Below are positions 32,992 through 41,438 of a DNA stretch of 64,000 nt, piece by piece (position 1 is the first letter of the stretch; the number at the start of each line of letters is the position of its first letter). The notes under the pieces were generated by a model. That model worked only from the letters and a program-made list of their open reading frames with translations, was not told the origin of the DNA and did no database searches. The position numbers and the translations under genes are program-made. Where the stretch lies: the NCBI GenBank assembly GCA_902762785.1, contig CACWPL010000005.1:62001-126000 (forward strand). The letters run 5' to 3'. The DNA comes from an uncultured Ruminococcus sp. (GTDB lineage Bacteria > Bacillota > Clostridia > Oscillospirales > Ruminococcaceae).

Positions 32992-35066
32992 TTCAGGCTC
33001 CTTTGGTAGCCGCAGCCTTCCTTCTCACAGACGAGCACGCCGCTGCGGCCGCCCTTCTGGAAGAGCGAGCTGCCGCACTGCGGGCACTTCTCCTCCATCG
33101 GCACGTTCCAGGTCATGAACGTGCAGTCCGGATAGCCGCTGCAGCCGTAGAACGTGCGGCCGCGCTTGGACTTCTTCTGGATGACCTTCTTGCCGCACCG
33201 CGGGCAGGTGCCGCCCGTCTCCTGGACGATCTGCTTGGTGTTGCGGCACTCCGGGAAGCCCGGGCAGGCCAGGAACTTGCCGTAGCGCCCGATCTTGATG
33301 ACCATCTTCCGCCCGCACTCCTCGCAGACGATGTCGGTCTCCTCGTCGGGGATCTTGACGTGCTTGCCGTCCATGGCCTCCTCGGCGGTGGTGAGGGTAG
33401 AGGCGAAGTCCTTGTAGAACGTCTCGAGCATGTTGACCCAGTCGGTCGTGCCCTGCTCGACGTTATCCAGCTCGGTCTCCATCTTTGCCGTGAAATCGGC
33501 ATCGACGATGTTCGCGAAGTGCTCCTTCATGACCTGCGTCGTCACCTCGCCGAGCGCCGTGGGACGGAGCTGCTTGCCCTCGCGCTCGACGTACATGCGC
33601 GCGAGGATGGTCGTGATCGTCGGCGCATAGGTAGACGGACGGCCGATGCCGTTCTCCTCGAGCGCCTTGATGAGCGTCGCCTCGGAATAGCGCGGGGGCG
33701 GCTGGGTGAAGTGCTGGTTGCCGTCGAGGCTGATGACCTTGAGGACGTCATTGAGGATGAGGGGCGGGAGCATCTTCTGGTCCTCCTCGGCGTCCTCGTT
33801 CTTCTCCTCGTAGAGGACGGTGAAGCCGTCGAACTTCACGGAGTAGCCCGACGCCTTGAAGAGGCACCCCTCCGCGTCGATGTCCACCGAGATGGTGTCG
33901 AGGAGGGCGTTGGCCATCTGGCTGGCGATGAAGCGCTCCCAGATGAGCTTGTAGAGCTTGAACTGGTCGTCCGTGAGGTCCTTCTTGACCTGCTGGGGGG
34001 TGAGGTCGGGCATGGAGGGACGGATCGCCTCATGTGCGTCCTGCGCGTTCTTCTTGGACTTGAACACGCGGGGCTTGTCGGGCAGATAGCTGTCGCCCCA
34101 GGTCTGGCGGATGTAGTCCGCGGCGGCCTGCTGGGCGTCGGCCGAGATGCGCAGGGAGTCCGTTCTCATGTAGGTGATGAGGCCGACGGCGCCCATCCCC
34201 TCGATGTCCACGCCCTCGTACAGCTCCTGCGCGGCCTTCATCGTCCGCTTGGACTGGAATCCGAGACGCTTGGAGGCCTCCTGCTGGAGGGTCGAGGTGA
34301 TGAACGGCGGGGCGGGCTGCTTCTTGGTGACGCGCTTCTTGATGGCGGTCACGGTGAACTTGGCCTTCTCGAGGCGGTCGAGGAGGCCCTGTGCCTGGAT
34401 CTCGTCCCCGATCTCGATCTTCTCTCCGTCCACGGCCGCGAGCTTGGCGGCGAACTGCTTGCTGCTGTGCGGCGAGCAGAGGACGGCGTCGATGCTCCAG
34501 TATTCCTTGGGGACGAACGCGCGGATCTCCTCCTCGCGGTCGACGATCAGGCGCACGGCCACGGACTGCACTCTGCCCGCGCTCAGGCCGCGCTTGACCT
34601 TCTTCCAAAGGAACGGGCTCAGCTTGTAGCCCACGAGACGGTCGAGGATGCGGCGCGCCTGCTGGGCGTTCACCAGGTCGAGGTCGATGCGGTGGGGGTT
34701 GGCCATGCCGGCCTGGACGCCGGACTTGGTGATCTCGTTGAAGGCCACGCGGTTGTTGGCGTTCATGTCCAGATGGAGCATCTGGGCAAGGTGCCAGCTA
34801 ATGGCCTCACCCTCGCGGTCCGGGTCGGTCGCGAGGTAGACGGTGTCGCTCTTCTTGGCGCGCTTCTTCAGCTCACGGATGACGTCCTCCTTGCCCTTCA
34901 TATCCAGATAATGCGGGGCAAAGCCGTGCTCGACATCGACGCCGAGCTTGGACTTGGGCAGATCGCGCACATGCCCCATGGAGGCGATGACTTCATAGCC
35001 GGGGCCGAGGTATTTCTGGATGGTCTTGGCCTTGGCCGGGGACTCCACGATAACTAGATCTGACAT
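32988..35066 (-). CDS. topA: DNA topoisomerase I
   Basis: Type IA topoisomerase that relaxes negative supercoils. Starting at MSDLVIVESPAKAKTI (ATG at 35066) the protein is 692 aa; the upstream open frame is not supported. It has the TOPRIM domain (TDPDREGEAISWHLA), the active-site GLITYMRTDS (nucleophile Tyr) and three C-terminal zinc fingers (CEECGRK, CPRCGKK, CPQCGSS). It follows dprA by 58 bp and overlaps trmFO by 4 bp. Confidence 0.98.
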   Translation of the reverse strand: MSDLVIVESPAKAKTIQKYLGPGYEVIASMGHVRDLPKSKLGVDVEHGFAPHYLDMKGKEDVIRELKKRAKKSDTVYLATDPDREGEAISWHLAQMLHLDMNANNRVAFNEITKSGVQAGMANPHRIDLDLVNAQQARRILDRLVGYKLSPFLWKKVKRGLSAGRVQSVAVRLIVDREEEIRAFVPKEYWSIDAVLCSPHSSKQFAAKLAAVDGEKIEIGDEIQAQGLLDRLEKAKFTVTAIKKRVTKKQPAPPFITSTLQQEASKRLGFQSKRTMKAAQELYEGVDIEGMGAVGLITYMRTDSLRISADAQQAAADYIRQTWGDSYLPDKPRVFKSKKNAQDAHEAIRPSMPDLTPQQVKKDLTDDQFKLYKLIWERFIASQMANALLDTISVDIDAEGCLFKASGYSVKFDGFTVLYEEKNEDAEEDQKMLPPLILNDVLKVISLDGNQHFTQPPPRYSEATLIKALEENGIGRPSTYAPTITTILARMYVEREGKQLRPTALGEVTTQVMKEHFANIVDADFTAKMETELDNVEQGTTDWVNMLETFYKDFASTLTTAEEAMDGKHVKIPDEETDIVCEECGRKMVIKIGRYGKFLACPGFPECRNTKQIVQETGGTCPRCGKKVIQKKSKRGRTFYGCSGYPDCTFMTWNVPMEEKCPQCGSSLFQKGGRSGVLVCEKEGCGYQRSLK

Positions 35067-35124
35067 GTTCTTGCTGCACGCTGGCAGCACACGCTCCTTT
35101 CCTATAGGAACAGCCGGCAGACGC

Positions 35125-36417
35125 TCAGGTCTCCTGGCTGAGGGCATAACGGTCGCGCCCGGTGTTGACGATCCAACCGAGCATCTCCATCTCCATGATG
35201 AGCACCGAGATCTGCTCGAACCGGAACCCGAGCTCCACGCAGAGCCCGTTCACGGTACATTCGCTCTTGGCGAGGCGCTCGAGGACGCGGCGCTGGTCGG
35301 CGTCGGCCTCCGCGGGGATGGCTGGCGAGTCGGACGTCTTGGACGTCTTGGGCGGCGCGGGATCGGCGGGGGCGTCCGCCTTGGGGGACGCGGCGGCGTC
35401 CGTGCGGCGCTTGCGCTTGACGGGCGACTTGCGGCGGGCAGGCTTCGGCGTCTCCTCTGCGAAGAGGAGCGAGTCCTGCGAGCGGCTGTCGTCCGCCGAA
35501 TCGAAAGCGGCGAGCTTATGGGGATATTTGAGATAGTAATTATACAGCACGTCCGTGTAATTGAACACCGGATAGGCGCCGTCCCGCAGGAAATTATAGA
35601 CGCCGCTGTAGCGCTTGTCGAAGAGGTCGTGCGGCGGGACGCAGAACACCTGCCGCCCCTGCTCACAGGCGATGTTCGCCGTGATGATCGAGCCGCTCTT
35701 CGCGCCCGCCTCCAGCACCAGGACGGATTCCGACAGGCCGGAGAGGATGCGGTTGCGCGTGGGGAAATTGGACGGGTACGGCTGCGACCCCGGGAAGTAT
35801 TCCGAGAGCAGCAGGCCGTCCTTGACGATCTCGGCCTTGAGCGCGCGGTTCTCGCGGGGATAATCATAGTCCACGCCGCAGCCGAGGACGGCGATGGTGG
35901 GCTTGCCCTCGTCGACCGCCGCCTTATGGGCGACGGCATCGAGCCCGAGCGCACACCCGCTGACGATGACCAGACCGCACCTTGCCAGGTCGCGGCAGAG
36001 CCATTCGCCGGTCTTGCGGCTATAGTCCGACGGCCGGCGCGTCCCCACGACGCCGAGCGTCATGCCGCGCGCGAGCACCTCCGGCCGTCCCTTGTAGAAC
36101 AGCACGGTCGGCGGGGCATAGATCTGGCGGAGCAGCGTCGGGTAGATCTCGCTCTCCCAGGTGATGATGCCGATGCCGTTCTTCTCGCAGAACGCCATCA
36201 CGTCCTTGGCCATCTGGAGGCTCGTCTGGGCGATGCGGCGGCGTTCTCTGTCCTCGATCAGGGGACTGTCCGGGTCGTGAAGCGCGTAAAACAGCGCCTG
36301 CGGCCCCGAGAACTGCTCGACCGCCGGCAGGATCCTCGCGCTGGCCACGCCGTAGACCATCACCAGCCAGAGCCAGTAGGCCGTCGATTCCGGGTACGTC
36401 GTCTGTGGTCTTTCCAT
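35125..36417 (-). CDS. dprA: DNA processing protein DprA
   Basis: DprA loads RecA on incoming single-stranded DNA during natural transformation. The 430-aa protein has a Rossmann-type core with LGVVGTRRPSDYSRK, IVSGCALGLDAVAHK, VLGCGVDYDYPREN and GAKSGSIITANIACEQGR. A long Ala/Pro/Lys-rich linker follows (about 325-370), then a C-terminal winged-helix domain. The ATG at 36417 was chosen for its GAGGTG site. It is first of the dprA-topA-trmFO group, after the SpoU gene. The linker is longer than usual. Confidence 0.96.
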   Translation of the reverse strand: MERPQTTYPESTAYWLWLVMVYGVASARILPAVEQFSGPQALFYALHDPDSPLIEDRERRRIAQTSLQMAKDVMAFCEKNGIGIITWESEIYPTLLRQIYAPPTVLFYKGRPEVLARGMTLGVVGTRRPSDYSRKTGEWLCRDLARCGLVIVSGCALGLDAVAHKAAVDEGKPTIAVLGCGVDYDYPRENRALKAEIVKDGLLLSEYFPGSQPYPSNFPTRNRILSGLSESVLVLEAGAKSGSIITANIACEQGRQVFCVPPHDLFDKRYSGVYNFLRDGAYPVFNYTDVLYNYYLKYPHKLAAFDSADDSRSQDSLLFAEETPKPARRKSPVKRKRRTDAAASPKADAPADPAPPKTSKTSDSPAIPAEADADQRRVLERLAKSECTVNGLCVELGFRFEQISVLIMEMEMLGWIVNTGRDRYALSQET

Positions 36418-36459
36418 CGCAGTCACCTCATCCTATATCATGCTATCTATGCAGACAGG

Positions 36460-37254
36460 TCACTGTCTGCGCATCTCCCACATCAGGATCCCCGCGGCCA
36501 TCGCGGCGTTGAGGGATTCCGGCCCGCCGGACATCGGGATGGTGACGGCGCGGCCGCAGGCGTCGATGACGTCCTGCGGGAGGCCGCTCCCCTCGTTCCC
36601 GATCCAGACGGCGCATCCGTCTCCCAGGAGGCCGTCCCGGAGGACGTCCGCCCCCTGTGCCGGCACGGCTGCGAAGGACACGATCTCCCTTCCGGCGAGC
36701 ATCGCGGCAAGGCCGAGGGCGTCGTCCGTCTCATAGACCGGCACACGCAGCACCGAGCCCATCGCAGCACGCACGACCTTGGGCGCGAACAGCTCGCAGC
36801 TCCCCGCCGACAGCACGGCCTCGATGCCGAGGGCGTCCGCGGTGCGGAGGATCATGCCCATGTTGCCGGGGTCCTGGAGGCCGCAGAGGACGAGATAGCG
36901 TCCCTCCGGCCGCAGCACGGTCTCGAGGGGCGCACGCTCCGGCACACGGCAGACGGCGAACACGCCCTGCCCGTGCGCGGTGTCGTGCATGGTCTCCCCG
37001 ACGGCATCGGAGATGCGCAGGAGCATCCCGCTCTCCTGTGCGGCCGTGAGGGCGTCCCCATGGTGTGCCCAGGCGGTATCCGTCACGAAGAGCTGCTGCA
37101 CCATGGCCGGATAGCGCAGCGCGTCAGCGACGATGCGCAGCCCCTCTGCCACGAAGAGCCCCTCCGCGCGGCGGGCCTTCTTCTGGTCACGCAGCTTGCG
37201 GTAGCGCTTGACGGCAGGGTTGTCTTTCGCCGTGATATAGACGTCCTTCGGCAT
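36460..37254 (-). CDS. SpoU/TrmH-family RNA 2'-O-methyltransferase
   Basis: The 264-aa protein has an N-terminal substrate-binding segment (VKRYRKLRDQKKARRAEGLFVAEG, cited by LRDQKKARR and FVAEG). The C-terminal SPOUT knot follows, with CGLQDPGNMGMILRTADALG, IWIGNEGSGLP and IPMSGGPESLNAAMAAGILMWE. This is the RlmB/YsgA-like layout that 2'-O-methylates ribose in rRNA or tRNA; the exact target is not determined. AAAGGAGG supports the ATG at 37254. It follows the rplT terminator and leads towards dprA. Confidence 0.93.
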   Translation of the reverse strand: MPKDVYITAKDNPAVKRYRKLRDQKKARRAEGLFVAEGLRIVADALRYPAMVQQLFVTDTAWAHHGDALTAAQESGMLLRISDAVGETMHDTAHGQGVFAVCRVPERAPLETVLRPEGRYLVLCGLQDPGNMGMILRTADALGIEAVLSAGSCELFAPKVVRAAMGSVLRVPVYETDDALGLAAMLAGREIVSFAAVPAQGADVLRDGLLGDGCAVWIGNEGSGLPQDVIDACGRAVTIPMSGGPESLNAAMAAGILMWEMRRQ

Positions 37255-37288
37255 GGCCGCGCCCTCCTTTCTGATGGGATGATAAGAT

Positions 37289-37328
37289 AAAGAAAACACG
37301 CTCTTTTGATAAGCAAAGAGCGTGTTTT
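37289..37328 (-). terminator. Intrinsic terminator after rplT
   Basis: AAAACACGCTCTTT and its complement AAAGAGCGTGTTTT enclose a short AT loop; the stem ends in TTTTCTTT on the minus strand. It closes infC-rpmI-rplT. Confidence 0.88.
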
Positions 37329-37337
37329 GATGTCAGA

Positions 37338-37691
37338 TCAAAGAGCAGCCTTTGCCTTCTCGGCGATCGCTGCGAAGCCCTCTGCATCATGGATCGCGAT
37401 CTCGGAGAGCATCTTTCTGTTGAGCAGGATGCCCGCCTTCTTGCAGCCGTTCATGAACGTAGAGTAGTTCATGCCGTTGATCTTCGCTGCAGCGGAGATG
37501 CGGGTGATCCAGAGCTGACGGAAATTCCGCTTCTTCTGGCGTCTGCCGATGTAGGCATACTGGCCGGACTTCATCACGGCCTGCTTGGCCATCTTGAAAT
37601 GCTTGCTCTTAGCGCCGAAGTAGCCCTTCGCGAGCTTCAGGGTCTTGTTTCTTCTCTTGCGCGTCATCATTGCACCCTTTACACGTGCCAT
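37338..37691 (-). CDS. rplT: 50S ribosomal protein L20
   Basis: A 117-aa basic protein matching L20 from end to end ([26 protein letters not shown] start, here cited by [31 protein letters not shown]). L20 is needed early in 50S assembly. In Firmicutes it also represses its own operon through the infC leader, which fits the attenuator found upstream here. Confidence 0.98.
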   Translation of the reverse strand: MARVKGAMMTRKRRNKTLKLAKGYFGAKSKHFKMAKQAVMKSGQYAYIGRRQKKRNFRQLWITRISAAAKINGMNYSTFMNGCKKAGILLNRKMLSEIAIHDAEGFAAIAEKAKAAL

Positions 37692-37822
37692 AATCTTTTA
37701 CCTCCAAATCTCGGGTCATGCGCGGCAGAGCGTTCCTCTGTGCGCGTTCGTCATATCTCCGACGGATCTGCGCCGGAGCTTACCTGCTTTCTCTTAACTT
37801 TGCGTTGTGTGCCGTTCCCGGA

Positions 37823-38044
37823 TCAGAGATACGGGCAGAGCTTCTTGATGGTCGGTGCGTTGGTCACATCGGCCACGCCGGCGCCTCTTGCGATGCGCTT
37901 GCGCTTGGTGTCCTTCTGGGTCAGTCTGTGACGCTTGTTGGTGTGCTGGTACTTCACCTTGCCACCGGCGGTCAGCTTGAAGCGCTTCTTCGCGCCGGAA
38001 TGAGTCTTGACCTTGATCTTCTTAGCAGTCTTTACCTTTGCCAT
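37823..38044 (-). CDS. rpmI: 50S ribosomal protein L35
   Basis: A 73-aa basic protein with KTHSGAKKRFKLTAGGKVK and HRLTQKDTKRKR, as in L35. It is the middle gene of infC-rpmI-rplT. The 131-bp gap before rplT and the 133-bp gap after infC contain no gene that I can support. Confidence 0.97.
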   Translation of the reverse strand: MAKVKTAKKIKVKTHSGAKKRFKLTAGGKVKYQHTNKRHRLTQKDTKRKRIARGAGVADVTNAPTIKKLCPYL

Positions 38045-38177
38045 TTCTGGGTTCCTCCTTGATAGATGTATGCCGCACGCGCGGCAAGGGTCTCGCTCTA
38101 TCCAGCAAAAAACTGAGTATAGAGCAGATATAGGGCTTGTCAGGGGCTTTGCGGCGGGCGTCTCAGGATGGATACGC

Positions 38178-38711
38178 TCACTTGCTCGCCTTCGGGTTGA
38201 TGAACATCACGATGCTGCGGCCTTCCATCTTCGCGGGCTTGTCGACCGTGCCGACCTCAGCGCACGCTTCCTTGAAGCGGTCGAGCAGCTCGGCACCGAG
38301 CTCCGGATGCGCGATCGCGCGCTTGCGGAAACGGACAGAGACCTTCAGCTTATCGCCGCCCTTCAGGAACTTGACCGCCTGGGCGACCTTCGTCTCGAAG
38401 TCGTGCGTGTCGATCGCGGAGAACATGCGGATCTCCTTGATGGACATGACCTTCTGGTTCTTCTTGGCTTCCTTCTCGCGCTTCTGCTGCTCGAAGCAAT
38501 ACTTGCCGTAGTCCAGGATGCGGCACACGGGCGGTGTGGCCTGCGGTGCGATCTTGACAAGGTCCAGATTCCGCTCATAGGCGAGCTTCTGTGCGTCACG
38601 CGCAGACATCACGCCGAGCTTCTGGCCGTTGTTGTCGATGACCAGGATCTCCTTGTCCCGGATCATCTCGTTGATCTGAATGTCCTTATTGTCCTTACTT
38701 ATTGCGGGCAC
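38178..38711 (-). CDS. infC: Translation initiation factor IF-3
   Basis: IF-3 keeps 30S subunits apart from 50S and checks start codons. The protein is about 177 aa, with DIQINEMIRDKEILVID, LDLVKIAPQATPPVCRILDYGKY (cited by PPVCRILDYGK) and the C-terminal HDFETKVAQAVKFLKGGDKLKV. No ATG suits the start. I place it at the GTG at 38711; the ATA at 38702, aligned with the unusual AUU start of other infC genes, is an alternative. It is first in the operon, behind a promoter and an attenuating terminator. Confidence 0.96.
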   Translation of the reverse strand: MPAISKDNKDIQINEMIRDKEILVIDNNGQKLGVMSARDAQKLAYERNLDLVKIAPQATPPVCRILDYGKYCFEQQKREKEAKKNQKVMSIKEIRMFSAIDTHDFETKVAQAVKFLKGGDKLKVSVRFRKRAIAHPELGAELLDRFKEACAEVGTVDKPAKMEGRSIVMFINPKASK

Positions 38712-38908
38712 CCCCAAGCTATGAGATTTGATAAAAAACAAAAATGAGCGCCGATATGCGCTCACCTCCTCGATGCCCCGCGCCGCACGCGCACAAGGAT
38801 GCTTGGATCCTGCGCCGGATGCCGCTCTGGGAACTATCGACCGCTTCGGTGGGTATCGCAAAGAGCGCCCCCGGACGGTGAGCCACACATGTGTCTGCTT
38901 TGTTTTCA
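38712..38908 (-). ncRNA. infC leader, probable L20-type autoregulatory attenuator
   Basis: About 195 nt lie between the predicted transcription start and infC and end in an intrinsic terminator. An early GGCGCTC (minus strand, 38863-38869) can pair with the GAGCGC that forms the 5' arm of the terminator, giving a mutually exclusive long-range antiterminator. This agrees with L20-controlled termination known for Firmicutes infC operons; binding by L20 is inferred. The remaining 38944-39049 stretch, up to the pilin promoter, shows no gene. Confidence 0.7.
38731..38764 (-). terminator. Attenuator terminator in the infC leader
   Basis: TGAGCGC-ATATCG-GCGCTCA followed by TTTTTGTTTTTT on the minus strand, ending about 20 nt before the infC start. 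Confidence 0.88.
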
Positions 38909-38914
38909 TCGTAT

Positions 38915-38943
38915 ATTATACCCCCTTTTCCTCCGTTTGTCAA
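38915..38943 (-). promoter_or_regulatory. Promoter of infC-rpmI-rplT
   Basis: TTGACA (38938-38943), 17 bp, TATAAT (38915-38920) on the minus strand. Confidence 0.92.
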
Positions 38944-39049
38944 GTCTTTTTTCTGGTTTTTTTGAAAAATATCCCGTGCCGTCTCCCCGCCCGTCCCGGA
39001 AACGGCGCAGGCGCGTCATTTTCGTCCAAAAGAAAAATCGCAGCGATCC

Positions 39050-39078
39050 TTGACAGATCCTCGAAGATGGTGTATAAT
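39050..39078 (+). promoter_or_regulatory. Promoter of the pilin-like gene (and possibly the phoH-recO series)
   Basis: TTGACA (39050-39055), 17 bp, TATAAT (39073-39078). The -35 is followed by GATCCTCG, close to the efp and rpsU promoters. Confidence 0.9.
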
Positions 39079-39164
39079 AGTTGTATCGTGGGTATCAGTG
39101 CCATGTCGCTGGGGACCATGTGCAACAGGCGCTGTACCATTTCGAGAGGGGGGCACCTTGCGCC

Positions 39165-39899
39165 ATGATGGACGTCAAAACAAATGATCAAAAAAGCAGC
39201 AGGATAGGCGATAGGGGACATATCCTACAGAGGGACGCTGCGGCGGTCGGCCGGCCTGTGCTGCGTGCCAAGGGCTTCACGCTCGTGGAGCTGATCGTGG
39301 TCATCGCGATCATCGGCATCCTCGCAGGCATCCTCGTGCCGTCGCTGGTCGGGTATATCAGGAAGGCGAATCGCCGCGTCGATCAGACCAATGCCAAGGT
39401 CATCTATGACGACGTGATGGCCGTCCTCCTGACGGACGACAGCAAGTATGACGGCCACATCCGCTACGGTGTCGCCGGACAGCAGACGCCGATGGAGTCC
39501 TATCTGGACATCCCGCCCGGGGGTAGCACGACCTACCGCAGCGTGACCGCCAACGTGGGCGACGATGTCGAGTCCTACCAGGTCGTCGTGACCTGCTACC
39601 TGGACGCCGAGTTCATCGGGCAGCGTGAGAAGCTGACCTGGATGCACGGCAATGTGGAGCGCGAGGCCTTCGCCAAGGCCCTCCAGATCCAGATGGAGCG
39701 CAAGTTCGACCGCTCTATGAACAAGAGCGCCATCCCGCTCAAGACCCATACCTACGACGGGCGCAAGCTCAACCGCTGGTACCTCTGCTACCCGCGCGGC
39801 GGCGACCCCATGGACATCGAGATCTGGATCGGCGATTCCACTGACAGCAATACGCCCTATTATCGCCTTTATCCGCATCCGTGCAACGAGTTCTCCTGA
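39165..39899 (+). CDS. Type IV pilin/pseudopilin-like protein
   Basis: The 244-aa protein (ATG at 39165, or 39168; GAGAGGGGG site) has a 36-residue leader ending in the prepilin peptidase site KGFTLVELIVVIAIIGILAG; cleavage before Phe would leave an N-methylated hydrophobic helix. The mature part has a conserved helical stem (VPSLVGYIRKANRRVDQ) and a globular domain of about 170 residues that I do not recognise. No pilus ATPase, platform protein or peptidase lies nearby, so it may depend on a distant assembly system or serve as a surface adhesin. It stands 50 bp before the phoH-like gene. Confidence 0.88.
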   Translation: MMDVKTNDQKSSRIGDRGHILQRDAAAVGRPVLRAKGFTLVELIVVIAIIGILAGILVPSLVGYIRKANRRVDQTNAKVIYDDVMAVLLTDDSKYDGHIRYGVAGQQTPMESYLDIPPGGSTTYRSVTANVGDDVESYQVVVTCYLDAEFIGQREKLTWMHGNVEREAFAKALQIQMERKFDRSMNKSAIPLKTHTYDGRKLNRWYLCYPRGGDPMDIEIWIGDSTDSNTPYYRLYPHPCNEFS

Positions 39900-39949
39900 T
39901 CTCGCAGGATGCCTTTCATCTCACAGCAAGGAGCAAGATCTGACACACC

Positions 39950-40933
39950 ATGACAGAAAAAACCATCAGTCTGACCAGAACGAACGACCCACAGGCCGTC
40001 TTCGGCACCTGTGACGAGAACCTTCATCTTTTGCAGCGTGAATACGGCGTGATCCTGACCGGCCGCGGCGCGGACATCCACATCGGCGGCGAGCCGGAGG
40101 ACATCGAGAAGGCCGCCGTTGCCCTGCGCCTCCTCGAGGAGCTCGCCGCCAAGGGGCAGCAGCTCTCCGAGCAGACCGTGCGCTACGTCATCTCGATGGT
40201 GGCGGACGGCGAGGCCGAGTCCGTGCGCGAGCTCGACGGCGACGGCATCCTCGTCACCGTCAGCGGCAAGGTCGTGCGCCCCAAGACCGTGGGGCAGAAG
40301 AAATATGTCGAGGCCATCCGAAAGCACACCATCGTCCTCGGCGTCGGGCCTGCCGGCACCGGCAAGACCTATCTCGCCGTGGCGCTGGCCGTCCGGGCGT
40401 TCAAGGCCCATGAGGTGCAGAAGATCATCCTGACGCGGCCGGCCGTCGAGGCGGGCGAGAAGCTCGGCTTCCTCCCCGGCGACCTCCAGGACAAGGTCGA
40501 CCCGTACCTGCGGCCGCTCTATGATGCGCTGTTCGATATGTTCGGCGCGGAGACCTTCGCGCGGCATATGGAGAAGGGCGTGATCGAGGTGGCGCCCCTC
40601 GCCTACATGCGCGGACGCACGCTCGACGATGCCTTCATCATCCTCGATGAGGCACAGAACACCACCTCCGAGCAGATCAAGATGTTCCTCACGCGCCTCG
40701 GCACGGGGAGCAAGATGGTCATCACCGGCGACATCACCCAGATCGACCTGCCCGAGAAGCGCAAGTCCGGCCTGATCGAGGCCATGCGCGTCCTGCGGCA
40801 CATCGACGACATCGCCACCATCAAATTTTCCGATAAGGACGTCGTGCGCCATAAGCTGGTGCAGGACATCATCAAAGCCTATGAGAACTACTACCAGGAA
40901 GGGAGAAGGAACAAACATGCAGCCGACAAGTAA
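39950..40933 (+). CDS. PhoH-like ATPase
   Basis: The 327-aa protein has a small N-terminal domain followed by a P-loop ATPase with GPAGTGKT (133-140), ILTRPAVEAGEKLGFLPGD, IILDEAQNTTSEQIKMFLTR (cited by LDEAQNTT) and MVITGDITQIDLP. PhoH-family proteins are thought to act in RNA metabolism and are usually linked to ybeY, as here. It overlaps the start of ybeY by 17 bp. Confidence 0.96.
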   Translation: MTEKTISLTRTNDPQAVFGTCDENLHLLQREYGVILTGRGADIHIGGEPEDIEKAAVALRLLEELAAKGQQLSEQTVRYVISMVADGEAESVRELDGDGILVTVSGKVVRPKTVGQKKYVEAIRKHTIVLGVGPAGTGKTYLAVALAVRAFKAHEVQKIILTRPAVEAGEKLGFLPGDLQDKVDPYLRPLYDALFDMFGAETFARHMEKGVIEVAPLAYMRGRTLDDAFIILDEAQNTTSEQIKMFLTRLGTGSKMVITGDITQIDLPEKRKSGLIEAMRVLRHIDDIATIKFSDKDVVRHKLVQDIIKAYENYYQEGRRNKHAADK

Positions 40934-41435
40934 GCTCAAAGTCTTCATCAAAAACAACCAGAACAGCGTAAAGATCCCTTCAGGCATCCGCCTGCTGATC
41001 CGGCGCTGCTGCCACGCGGTGCTGATCTCCGAGGGGTTCACCCAGGACGCGGAGGTGAGCGTCTCCTTCGTTTCCAATAACGAGATCCGCCGCCTCAACA
41101 AGACCTTCCGCGACAAGGACGCCACCACCGATGTGCTCTCCTTCCCGCTCACCAGCGAAGACGGCACCAAGGAGATCGACGCCGAGAACGGCTATGTCCT
41201 CCTCGGCGATGTGGTCATCTCCGCGGAGACCGCGTTCAAGCAGGCCAGCATCTACGGCCATTCCCTCGAGCGCGAGATCGGGTTCCTGACCGTCCACTCC
41301 ATGCTCCATCTGCTCGGCTATGACCACGAGAAGAGCCCCCTCGATGAGCGCATCATGCGCGAGAAGGAGGAGGCCGTGCTCGAGAAGCTCGGCATCTCCC
41401 GCGAGATGACCTTCACGAACTCCGAGGAGACCTGA
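40917..41435 (+). CDS. ybeY: Endoribonuclease YbeY
   Basis: YbeY is a zinc-dependent RNase involved in 16S rRNA 3'-end maturation and ribosome quality control. The 172-aa protein has TDVLSFPL, LGDVVISAETA and the metal-binding HSMLHLLGYDH pattern (HX3HX5H). The ATG at 40917 has AGAAGGA upstream and overlaps the end of the phoH-like gene; the frame is open slightly further. It is followed by era after 3 bp. Confidence 0.96.
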   Translation: MQPTSKLKVFIKNNQNSVKIPSGIRLLIRRCCHAVLISEGFTQDAEVSVSFVSNNEIRRLNKTFRDKDATTDVLSFPLTSEDGTKEIDAENGYVLLGDVVISAETAFKQASIYGHSLEREIGFLTVHSMLHLLGYDHEKSPLDERIMREKEEAVLEKLGISREMTFTNSEET

Positions 41436-41438
41436 CCT

